Source of the DNA: Druceiella hillmani
Taxonomy: Eukaryota > Arthropoda > Insecta > Lepidoptera > Hepialidae
Length of the DNA stretch: 64,000 bases
Assembly (NCBI GenBank): GCA_039881145.1
Contig: JAYKKI010000016.1
Span: forward strand, 14,768,501 to 14,832,500
Direction of reading: 5' to 3'
The position numbers and the translations under genes are program-made. Positions 11,681 to 22,604 of this stretch are shown here, in pieces (within the stretch, counting starts at the first letter, position 1; the number at the start of each line of letters is the position of its first letter). The notes beneath the pieces are model-generated. The model was given only the letters and a program-made list of their open reading frames with translations, was not told the DNA's origin and did not search any database.

Positions 11681-13147
11681 ATAGAAATTTAGCCCAGTAA
11701 TATATTTTATTTATCCATTTATTTTGATATTTTTTCAAAAATATTTATATCTAAATTAAGGAGGTCATAAAAAAAGTCTTAATTTTTTTTTAAATTGTTG
11801 GTACCATGTGAGATGTTATTTCATAAAGCTTGTTATAATAATTACAAGATATTTTTTTTATAATTTTATATTGCATATTTAAACAGTTATTCCCAATTAT
11901 ATGCAAAATTATAACATTCTTCCCCGTCCCTTTTAGTTCCGACACTGCTTTTAACTACATTGCTCAAAAAAAATATAGAAAATGGAATTAGTAAAATCTG
12001 ACTAGGATACCATATAGAAACTTGAGCAATTACCCTATGTCTTATAATTTTTAAACATGTATATATTTTACGCCCAGAGATATATAGTAGGCAATATATT
12101 TAGGTTGAGAAATATGAATAAAAGTCAATAGTTTAATAGAAATATTTTTCATGAATTTTTAATAATATTTATGAGCCAAAAATTCCATTTATATATAATT
12201 CATTCATTCTATTACTACTACAAATCTCACATCTTATGTTAACTGTCCTTTTCTTATATGTCAATTAAAAATAGAGAGATAAAAATAAAGACTTAAATAT
12301 GTACAGCGTGGCAAAATTGAATATTTATCTTTAAGGCTGGCGCCTACAGTCTGTGTCATTCAGACTCCAAGATTTCTTGAATTAGTAAAAAATTTGTAAG
12401 ATTATTTATATTCAGCTTATCAAATAAAATGAATAAAGAAAATCGAAATTTAAATATTTACCTATTATTAAGTTTAGTGTTTAAATTAATGCAACTGCAT
12501 TGAATAGGCTGTGTGTAGATTTTATAAAAGAAATAGTTGTTCTGCGTGACATTAGTGAACATGGTATAGTTTATATAACAATAAATTGGAAAAGCACAGA
12601 ATAACCCATTTCTTTTTGAATAAATAAATTAGTTGAAAACGACAGGTTATAATTTTTTTGTCGAATAAATCCGTCAAATAATACTGTTTACATACATGAG
12701 ATATATTGTTAGTAATAAATCTACTTGATGTATATCAAGTAGATACTTCAGAATTAAGTCTTTGTACATTCCACGTTGTCTAAGCCTATTTATTATTCTG
12801 TAAATTGGTATTGAATAAACGAGCTAATTCTGTAGTATAATAAAGCATTCTTTTCTTAAGTAAACTACGTCGTCAGGAAGAGCTAGTTTGGTCTGTATAA
12901 GGGTCGGAGGAATACTTAGCTTTTAAATAGTTTGAACGGCTTTGCATGCTCGCTTCGTGTAAGGTAATGTGCGTAACAAGCTTTTACGTACTGTGAATTA
13001 TATTGTATAAAATTATTTAGGAAACTGCGTAGAAGCCATGTACTAATAACTACTATGTATGAGGATATGAGGTGAAACGAAAGTCAATTAATTAACTTTG
13101 CTAATTATAGAGCATAGGCCATGGGATGTCGGTTCGCTTAATATTAA
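11681..13147. other. Left-copy-specific DNA with one more repeat unit
   Basis: This begins the segment absent from the right duplicate. 11860-12160 is a decayed unit of the dispersed repeat (atatagtaggcaatatattt at about 12085). A small hairpin of 11-bp arms (12719-12729 and 12734-12744, loop gtat) lies further on. The remainder is anonymous. Confidence 0.55.
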
Positions 13148-14459
13148 TACAGGTTGTCCAGTGGCATAATTCAAAGTTTGAATAAACATAGTTTCTGAAC
13201 GCAACACATAAGAGGGGCGTGGGGGGCGTCGTTAGAAGCGCAAGCGGTGCGGATGTTTCAGTAGCCATGGAACAGTGGAGTGGAAAGCACCGCGCTTTTG
13301 TCGTCGAGGCGTACATTTCTAGTGGATTTTCGCTGTCTGTAGCACGCCGTCGATTTAATAATCGTTACAGTATACGTCGATTATGTGATGGACCATCGAT
13401 CAACCTCATTCAGTCATGGGTAGCAAGTTTCAGAGCTACATGATCAACATTAATAGACCAGGACCTACACCATTGGTAGCCACGGATGAAAATGTCGAGC
13501 TTGTTATGGTTTCTGTCGTTGAAAATCCCCGTTTATCACTATGTACACGTTCATCTATATTGGAAATTCCGAAATCAACTTTACAGGTAATAATGCGAAA
13601 AAAACTCAAGTTCCATCCGTATAAAATTCAAATTGTTCAAGATTTACACGATTCTGACTTTGAATTAAGAAAATCTTACGCGGAGGTAATGTTGTTGAGA
13701 TTTCGTACTACCCGGATGGGCAACATATTCTTTAGTGACTATGCTCACTTTCACATTGGAAGATATGTGAATAAGCAGAACTTTCGTTACTGGGATGTCC
13801 ACAACCTAAGACAAATGCATCAAGAGCCTTTACATAGGCCTGAAGTAATAGTCTGGTGTGCCATGTCTGCATCTGCAATCATAGGGCCTTATTTCTTTGA
13901 AAATCAACGTGGCCAAACTGTAACTGTGAATTCGGAGAGATATGCCCAGATGTTAAATGACTTTTTCAGAGTAGAACTACAGAATAGTCCATCCTTCAAC
14001 CAAAACACATGGTTCCAGCAGGACGGGACCACAGCTTACACTGCTAATGCGTCCATGAATGCAGTGCGACAGCTATTTCCAGAAAAAAACATATCCCGAA
14101 ACGGTACCGTACCGTGGCCACCTAGGTCATCCCATTAAAGCCCGTGTGACTTTTTCTTATGGGGATACTTAAAATCCGTTGTTTACAAAACAAATCCGAG
14201 TACTGTGACACAACATAAAGAAAATATTCGAGCCAAAATCAGTAGGATACCCCAGTCGCTCTGCAAACGCGTTTTAGAAAACATGCATGCTAGACTCGAA
14301 GAGTGTGTCAGACTCGATGGCCGCCATTTGCAAAACGTGGTTTTTAAAAATGAAATCCGCATTTGTTGTTGTAAGGTTAAAATAAACCTACTTTGTATTA
14401 GAGGTGTAGTTTTTTTTTACAATTTTTCAAACATTGAAATCTGCCACTGGACACCTGTA
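13148..14459 (+). mobile_element. Tc1/mariner-superfamily DNA transposon with terminal inverted repeats
   Basis: The left end (13150 on) reads CAGGTTGTCCAGTGGCA. The reverse complement of the right end (14457 back) reads CAGGTGTCCAGTGGCA. Both continue with an attcaa-gtttgaa block, so the inverted repeats extend about 35-40 bp with small differences. Both ends abut TA (13148-13149 and 14458-14459), the target dinucleotide of this superfamily. Flanking symmetry (aa before, tt after) leaves the exact boundary uncertain by 2-3 bp. Total length is about 1.3 kb, normal for this group. It carries one transposase gene, now broken. It lies in the 4.8 kb present only in the left duplicate. Confidence 0.9.
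13267..14370 (+). pseudogene. Tc1/mariner-superfamily transposase, inactivated
   Basis: The likely start is the ATG at 13267 (MEQWSGKHRAF). An N-terminal helix-turn-helix region follows (VEAYISSGFSLSVARRRF, then SWVASFRAT), resembling arthropod transposases annotated with a DUF4817-like domain. The frame breaks near 13440 (stop tga at 13441-13443) and resumes in another frame. Then: YKIQIVQDL; FFSDYAHFHIGRYVNKQNFRYW, with the first catalytic D kept but the usual E two residues on changed to Y; VIVWCAMSA, IIGPYFFEN, VNSERYAQML; WFQQDGTTAYTA, with the second D kept. In the third catalytic region 'RSPDLSPCDFFLWGYLK' the sequence reads RSSH-stop-SPCDFFLWGYLK, so the third acidic residue is lost and a stop (14136-14138) follows. 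The tail, in the same frame, resembles the family C-terminus (RLEECVRLDGRHLQNVVFK). Confidence 0.9.
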
Positions 14460-15762
14460 TTATATAAAACCAACCACTAAATTATTAACAATACGTAATG
14501 GATTCGTCCATAATAAAACCTTGTGATCCTCAATGAGTTTCAATTGAATAATTTTTTCTCAGTTAAATAACAAATATACAAGTTTGCAACTATAATACAC
14601 ATTACTAAATTACTAATCCGGATACGAGAAACTGTGTAGAAAGGTGTATTTTGTAATTATATCCAATTGCGATGTTGAAGTGCAATGGCATGAAATTCCG
14701 TATTTGTCTTGTCCTTTCTTTTAAATAACAGGAAATTTGTGTACGAACAGAATGGATTTAATAATTATATTTATTCACTTTTTTTCAATTTTTAAATTTA
14801 TTAAATATCCAATATCGTACACCTCAAATTCTATATTTTGGAAATACAAACATAGTTCCGTATAGGTTTGGATTAAATTTAATTTCATTAATTCCTGCTA
14901 TAACAGAAACATCTTAAGCCAAAACGACCGAAGCAATATACTTCCTTAATGTTACACTTTTATTTTTAACCCCATAGGACATAAAATTGACCAAATTATA
15001 TATGAGTATCTTCATTCTGTTTACTCTTCTGAATATTCAGTAATCTTCCGTATTATCTGTATCGCAGTAAAAGATAAATCACGGAGTTTCAAAGAGTTCC
15101 TTTTTGAATTAACTTGAACCATAAAATGTGTCGTAAAAGATTCATACAGACATTTCATTTATTTCTTTCAATATATGAAGACTTTTTCCTTATTTTAAAA
15201 TAAAAAAACAACTTTTTCTGGTTGTGATTCCATCTCCAAGATGTAAAACTTGGAAATCAGCTAGTCAAGAGGAAATTACCTATTCAGTTCAATGGTGGAT
15301 ATGTCGTTATTTCCATAAAATCGAATATCATACGTGTAGAAAGTGTCCGAAAATCCACCGACAACCCTTACGGGCTAGCTCATGACTAACAAGAACATCT
15401 AAATTTAACTTTATTAAAACTGTAATAGTTTATTAAGTGCATATTGGCACTTCTTTAAAAATCGTGAAAATGTTTAACATAAGCCGGTTTCCGGTACTAG
15501 AGTTAAAAATGTAGGTATAAATTTTATGATTCTGTTTTTTTTTTTGCAAAATTTGACAAAAAAATTATATCAATGGTATTCAAAGATTTGCCTAATATGT
15601 TCATAGTTTTCTGACAAAAAAATGTTGCCTTTTAAGAAAAAAGAGAATTCACTATCAATAATTTATTTTTTGTCACCTTATGTAAATTGATTAACATTTT
15701 ATTATAAAGAAAATATTTCCATGCGACAATCTATGTTTTTAGATACAATAGGTTGGTAAGTA
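14460..15762. other. Left-copy-specific anonymous DNA
   Basis: AT-rich, with no gene, tRNA or transposon end recognised. It lies between the transposon and a dispersed-repeat unit, within the segment the right duplicate lacks. Confidence 0.45.
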
Positions 15763-16360
15763 ATGCAAGGGCGAATAGAATTTACAACACGAGGGTTACG
15801 TATACGTTTAGGTACTTACGAACATTTGAAAGTACGTAGTATTTCTATTAAATTAATTAGAAATATTAATTTTCATAATGCAAATATATTGCCTACTATC
15901 ATGGTGCACATATCGGAAGCTATAAGAAGCATTGGCCTCAAAAACCTTATTTTTTTCATTATTTTTGATTGTATGGTTTGGGAAACAAAGGAGGAACATA
16001 TTATATTACATGTTTTTTGGTAGATCTCTGATGATGTACCGTAGTAAATTATGAAAAATATATTTTTAATGTCGCTATTAACAGTAATTTAAACAATACC
16101 CCTCTCTGTTTATTTTTTATGTGAATTTTCAATATACAGGTTAATATGTCTTATTAACATGGTAAATTTTAAATTTCCATATCGAGCGATTTCTAAAAAA
16201 AAGAGCTGTGGCAGATAAACAGGCAAGAATTTGTCAATGGAGTTCCTTATATGAAACGGAACAACAGAACCTTCGTAAGTTTGATATATTTTTATAAGGG
16301 TTCGGTTTTTGGCGAGTACGACCAAATTAAACTTTTGTATATTTGTGAATAGTGATTTAT
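15763..16360 (+). repeat. Dispersed repeat unit, plus orientation
   Basis: Begins gcaagggcgaatagaattta..cacgagggttacgtatacg, a decayed form of the family's 5' end (compare 23021-23072). It continues 'gtagtatttctattaaatt...agaaatattaatttt' and 'aatatattgcctact', the exact reverse complement order of the minus-oriented units. It ends near 'acaggttaatatgtcttattaacatggtaaattttaaatt' (about 16135). This copy links the GAGTAGAACTC-type end to the 'agtaggcaatatat' interior in one element, which defines the family. Open frames inside are not convincing genes. Confidence 0.7.
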
Positions 16361-17599
16361 ATCCACCTCATGCGCTCTAGAAATTTATTTATTAAAGGAA
16401 AATTGTCAACACTGCGTGTATAACTATGATAAATAAAAGGAAAATTAATTTAATATTTACGTGGTGTCAAAATGAAATTTTTCCATTTACTTATCTCAAA
16501 CTTTGAGATGAGCAATTTCTTTTTGATTCTGTTATTTTAAAATATAGATTCATGTTAAGTTCACTGCAAACACTTAAAAGCTCTCAGTATTATGTCATAT
16601 ATTGTATTAAAACTATAAGTTTGGAAATAAATATTTCTTTTTAATAAATAATTTTTTTTAAAAGTGTAGACACATAATAAAAAAGAAAAAGCCAAAATTA
16701 TTCAGCATAAGGTAAAGAATCACATAGTAATATTGAAACGTATATAATATTTACAATGATATGTTTAAAATAGAATATTCATACGAGTTTAAGTACACGA
16801 AAAACTAATTTCGTTTATAGTTCGAAGTAAACCAAATGTATTTTTAATTGATGTTAATTCACATAATAATTTTACATACTTTATTTCTACTACCATTACA
16901 GAAAAATTAACATCCCTTATTATTTTATCTATTTATATTTATTTATCTAGCCTTATCTTGATATTATCTTTTAGATAGACATTTTTCAAGTCATATAACA
17001 AGAAACTTAAGGGCGTAGAATGTATAAAAATTGTTCTTTTAATTAGTTACTATTCCAGCGCATATATTTTAGTTGTATACACAGAATAAAATTAATTTCT
17101 TCGTGTTGTGATGTATTTTTATAATTCTAAACTGGAAATCTGAATTTTTCAAATAATTGAATATTTTGTACTTTAATTGAAAGTCGATTTCTAATTGTTC
17201 CCTAATTGTTCATACATCTAGAACTGCCGTGATGCGGTACCTACTAGTCTTACTTTTCTATCAGAGTTGGAATGGACCTCGTTCGTGGGTTATTTTGTTT
17301 TTTATTGCATTAAATATAAAATTTATGATATTGCAATAAATTGTTGCTATCAGTGTTTGGATAAATTATTTTCGCAGTAAATTTAAATAATATTTTACTG
17401 ATTTATTGCTAATGAAATTAATTTCTACGTAATATGATTATTTTCTATAATTTTATTTTTAAAATTTATAATCGGAATATACGTATGTAAATGTTTCTAT
17501 TTATTTTACTTTCTTTTGTATTCAAAATGTTGGATATATGCTAAGTAGCTAAATATTTTGGATGCTCGCCGAAAATAGCCTTTTAGGTGTTGCATCATT

Positions 17600-17665
17600 A
17601 AAAGGGCTGAGTTACTGTTACGCAGCGTGCCTTCTAACATAGGGTCCGGGTTCAATCTCATGATT
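17600..17665 (+). repeat. tRNA-like (SINE head or tRNA pseudogene), left copy
   Basis: TTACGCAGCGTG resembles a polymerase III A box and GGGTTCAATCTC is close to the B box (GGTTCGANTCC). Between them lies CTTCTAA, which would be the anticodon loop of a tRNA-Arg (UCU). The spacing between boxes is short, and the anticodon and T stems do not pair properly, so it is not a functional tRNA. A T-rich run follows (ttttttttgtaac). It is duplicated at 32485-32552 with few changes. Confidence 0.3.
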
Positions 17666-20600
17666 TTTAATTTTTTTTGTAACAAATATGGAAAGTATTA
17701 TTGTTACAAATTATGATTAATGTTAGTCTTGATATGCTGTACATTATCTTTACATGTTATATTGCGATGTCTCGGCAATGGGTTTACAAATTAATATGGC
17801 GTATCCCAACTAACATTTTTACGTATATACTATATTAAGCGTTCTTAACTTTGACCACGTGGATATAATTGAAATAAAAAAGTGATTACGATATTAATGG
17901 ATTTCAATCATTTCTCAGTCACATGTTAGTCTCGCTTTTGTGCAGCATGAATGACAAGAGGGATTACATTCGGCTAATTATTGAAGCTACATCCATTCTT
18001 TACCGACAAATAACCCTAATTATCCATTAATTAATTGTAAATTAAAGAAAATATGACGTCGGTTTGAGAAATATGAAAACATATTTTTTGCCTTTGTCTC
18101 CGCAAGTAAGAAACTTGAAGGTTGAAATAGAAAGTGGTGTAAAAATTTCCGTTAACGACTATACAAACTTTTCTATGACTTCCCATAAAAAATTGTTTCT
18201 TTTTAGAAACAAGTTTATGTTTGCCTCTATATATTATATTTAAAGCTTCTCTCAAAACAGAATATAAACGAAACGTTACTTATTGACATATCCATCAATT
18301 TGCGGCAAATTATTAAAATTTAAAAAAATATTCACTGCTTCTTAACTTTAGTTTTATAATATTGCGGGTGTACTTATTTTAAATTTTAAATATAAACATG
18401 GTCATATAAAAGTAATCAATTTACTCAATGATTGCAACTTTTATTACTATAGGCAAAAAGCTTTCATAGAGATGTATAGAAATTTGGCTCTCTAGTAAAA
18501 AGTATTAATGAAATCAGTAGACATATTTTTGGCGTGACTCTTAAGTACTTGTTAAGTCATTTTTTTGCATAACTTAAATACTAATGTTGAGAATAAATAT
18601 TACTAAAATTAAGCAACATGTTTGCAATTAGAATTGTAAATATCTTTCAAAAATATTAGTTTCAGTGAAGAAGTACGAATAAATATAAATGAAAAGGATA
18701 ATGGTCTACGAAAAAGCTATTCTAAGGACGATTATGGATAATAAAAATAAGTTCTAACGGTTTTTGTAATTTGATGGCACAATTGGTATCAGGTAAATAG
18801 ATTAATATTTATTAAAGTATAGTATTTGATGCTCTAGATTTGAAATCCTTTGAAGGAAAACACAACAAGTAAATAATGGAATTTCCTATGATCTCGTCAA
18901 CATAAGGTAAAAAATTATGCGTTGTACCTATTAAACATATGAATATAAAAACTTTTCGACAATTCATATGTTCAAAAGATACTAACCACTTATCAGTTCT
19001 GTTTCAGTTTAATAAAAGCCTTCCTCAATGTGAACAGTGATCTCAAATTGTATTTGCAGTTACGACTCAGAAAAATGCACTAAATGCCATTTGTATGCAA
19101 ATTCTATATTTCCGATGAATTCCGTTTTATTTTCTGATATTACAAAATATTATTCTAACTTTATGGTTCTTTCACGTTTTTTCTTTATTCATAATTTATG
19201 AATGTTCAATGGTTCGATTTTGTGTACTCACAAAGTTCATAGCTTAATATTGAAGAATTTTGATGTGTTAAGTGATATTTATCAAAAATAATGGTTATTA
19301 AAACATTTATTAAACTAAAATGAAAATATAAGCGTGGAACGTAAAAAATTGGGTAAATAAAATATTATAACATTGAAGGTGGTAACACAAAGAGGCCTAA
19401 AAATAAAATTGCGTCATCGAAACAAAGTCGTTGCAAAAGTAGCAAATTTCAAAATTCATAAATTATCTGAATGTATATATATTTTCGTGTGAACCTATGT
19501 GCGAGCATTAAGGAGATTTTGACTTATTTAAGAACAGTACGCCATGAAAGATGACCTGTAAAAAATATTTAAAAGAATGAAGAACACTTGCTTTGCATAG
19601 ACTTTCCAGGTCTTATTTATTGACGACTATTAGCGGGTTTTGTTAAAAGTGAATCGAATTTCCAATATATCAATGGTCTTTCCTGTAAATGCTTTCCTTC
19701 TCTTCATGGAATTATGAATATAAGGGATATATGAATCTCTAGAAGTAATCTCTCATATATTAAAGCAGACAGGAAAAGGGTCACATTTTTATTTCCCAAT
19801 AGCATTTCTTATTTTGACGTATTTGGTCACAAATGTTAACCGCCTCTTTTAAAGAGTGTATGCGTAATTTCCAGCATATGAATGATTTCGTTTGCTCTTT
19901 ATCGCGAATACATTAACTTAAAAACAAAACTCATGATATTACCATTTCGATATCATCTTTTAGATAGACATTTTTCTAAACAATATAACAAGAAAGTTAC
20001 GGTCATAGATCGAAAAAGAACATTTTATATATAAAAAGAAAGATTTAGTTGAATTAATAAATTTAAGAGGAAGCTTCCTTAGACTTGAACTAACATAATT
20101 CATAAAATATCTGAGATTCAAGACCACACCTCATTAATCATAAATATCATAATCCCCAATTTATTCACTTAGTTTCTAATTTCCTTGAAAAGCTTATCTC
20201 CTACTTATTAATTAGGCCTTTGAGCATCACGTAAAAACGGTACATCAAATGGATTCTGCGAGCGCTTATTCGATATAACTTCAACAAACTTTTTAATAAG
20301 GAGCCATGAAAAATTTCAAATTGTGCCGGTCTTCGTGAAGCCCTCCCATTTTTTCCTTTTAGAAATATAAAAACGAATGAAACACCTGCTTCGTTTGATC
20401 CACGTTTTCCTTCCCTATAAATATAACGAGGAAAGTAAAAAGCGAACTTTGTAAATAGGAATATAAAAGTTTTATTTTGTACTTATACCGGCTTTTTATG
20501 CGTATGAAATTTATTGACTTCTTATGATTATTTGAATTATGATTTCACATGTCATTTTAAGAATTTACGCACAAATTGTAACAAAATATTGAAACTAATT

Positions 20601-20774
20601 TGTAAGTTTTTGGTGAATAAAAGCACCATCAGAATAGTCAAATACGAGTTTGGTTTTGTTCAAATAATTTTTTTATTGCCGATACTCAACAATTTAATGC
20701 CGCGTTTTTACTTTTCGAGAATGAATTAAGATAGAATTTACACTAATAATTTTCAAGCGCCCGTCGAACGCAAC

Positions 20775-20845
20775 ATTCTCATGGCGCAGTGTGAAAACTT
20801 TTACTTTTTATGTAGACGGTTGGAGTCCGACCCCCCCGCGATAGC
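20775..20845 (+). repeat. tRNA-like A/B box pair, left copy
   Basis: TGGCGCAGTGTG (about 20782) fits the A-box pattern and GGAGTCCGACCCC (about 20831) is B-box-like, with near-normal spacing of about 45-50 bp. Stems do not close, so at best this is a decayed tRNA-derived SINE. The duplicate (31963-32022) reads TGGTGCAACGTG and GAGTTCGATTTC. Confidence 0.28.
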
Positions 20846-21699
20846 TTTTTATTATTTGGCTTGTAATAAAGGTAAACAAATATTATTATAATTAGTTAAT
20901 ATTACAGCAAATATATATTATTCCTTGTACCAGATAAAATTAAACCTTCGTATTTTAAGAATTTAAGAACATAATATTTTATTACATCACATTTTGTGCT
21001 TCGTAAGATATTGGCCGGTGACTGTTAATAAATTTATCGCAAATTTTTACTGACTTTATTGTATGTATAAACATGAAGCTATTCGTATGTAAATGAGAAA
21101 ATGAAAATAATTCTAATTTTAAAAAATTCATGTCCATTTTTATAATCTGCTCGGTGAAAAAATTATAACGGTGCATTTAAACTACGTAAATAACAAAATA
21201 TGATATATCACTACGTTTGGAATTTTTTTTAAACTAAAATAAAATTTAAAAAGGACGAAAGGAAATCATTCCTTATATTTTAATTTTTGTTTGCCGATGA
21301 AAGAAGGTAATAACCATATTCGTTCGGACAAATATTGTTAGCATTAAAGTTATTAATGCTTAAATCTATTCCAATAGCCAAAGTTTCGACATATTCCACG
21401 TTGTGCAAGTTCCACGTTCGTTTTCTTTTAGGAATTTGTAGATAGATTATAAACTCTTAAAGGAGAATGCGCACACCGTTACGAAACACAGTATCGTATT
21501 GAAGGTAGTTTAGATTCCTATTGTAAATTATGGAGATAACTTAATATTGACAACTGAAATTTTAGTAGTGTCCTTTGGAATATTATGCAGTGTAATCATT
21601 TAATCGAATCATTGAAAACTGTCAACACGATGTAATACGCCAACTTTGCTCAATAAAAACTAAAGACAAAAGTCTAAATCTACACAACATATGATCAAA

Positions 21700-22604
21700 T
21701 CAATAGGAACAAATCGAAAAGTTTTGCAAAATTTCTGAAAAAAATTACCTGAAACTAATAATTTAATCAAGTCTAATATAATTTCTAACAATTTTTAATT
21801 AAATTGCATGTTAATGAAATCGGAATTTGTTTGAACTACTGTTACTGAGTTTAAATAAAATTCACCGACACATTTGCATACAAGAATTCAAACGTTTATT
21901 AAATTTTTATGAACTTAAAAAATCTTAAAATGATGTTATAATAAATGAACATTCATTAAAATTAATTAAAGCATTATTCCATCTCCGGCGCTACCCTCCT
22001 TTACTTCCGCAAGAATCTTTAAAACTTAAGTTGACTAATTAACTTTGGTACTAGCAAATGTTCAATGTGTTTTCTCTTTTAAAAACCCTCCGTAAATTAA
22101 TCCAATTTCGAAATGATGTTACCGTAAATTGAGTTGGATCAATAAATTAATACAAAAACACCTATTCTTTAATTAGTTCTCGTTAATTTATGGTAATTAA
22201 GAAAATTTGAATACTGAAGCTTACAGAAATCAGCTTACAGGAATCAGGATTCCTTACTAAATTATATTTCCTCACAGAATATCTTTTATTGATGTTATGC
22301 GAATTAATATAAAAGACATATCCAAAGAGTCTTCTAAGCAATTCTTGCATAAAAAAGTTAAATACGTGAAGCGACAAAACTAATGTTTAAGTAAATTTAT
22401 CATTCACAATAAAGTTATCATTATATATTCTGATGTGTAAAAAATTAATTTCAATACGGTGTTGTTATACGGGCATTTTTTGCGGTATAAATGCATTTAT
22501 TAGTCATTTTGTTTAAGCTAAAATATACAATGTAGTCACAAAAAATTGTAAAAAATAACGAAATATCTATTCTAGAAATATAAATTAAAATTCACCCAAT
22601 TAAA
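21700..22604. repeat. Duplicated segment (pairs with about 56050-56900)
   Basis: Clear matches include 'gatgttataataaatgaacattcatt', 'ttccatctccggcgctaccctcc', 'agttgactaattaactttggtact' and 'gttaccgtaaattgagttggatca'. All recur in order at 56310-56510, with substitutions. The 21700-21840 part is only weakly matched. No gene seen. Confidence 0.85.

Larger units (their letters stand above)
16515..21180. repeat. Left copy, block 2 of the large duplication (pairs with 30770-35300)
   Basis: 16530-17015 aligns with 30790-31190 (a). 17015-19210 aligns with 32052-34200 (b). 19955-20870 aligns with 31141-32040 (c). The order is a-b-c here and a-c-b on the right. A roughly 50-bp phrase (ttttagatagacattttt..tataacaagaaa) occurs both at the end of a (16970-17015) and at the start of c (19957-20005), the likely site of rearrangement. 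19215-19950 has no clear partner. 21000-21090 has a weak partner at 35195-35270. Confidence 0.88.

Noticed and set aside
13101..13316. Minus-strand frame across the transposon's left end
   Set aside because: It spans the terminal inverted repeat and is antisense to the transposase N-terminus.
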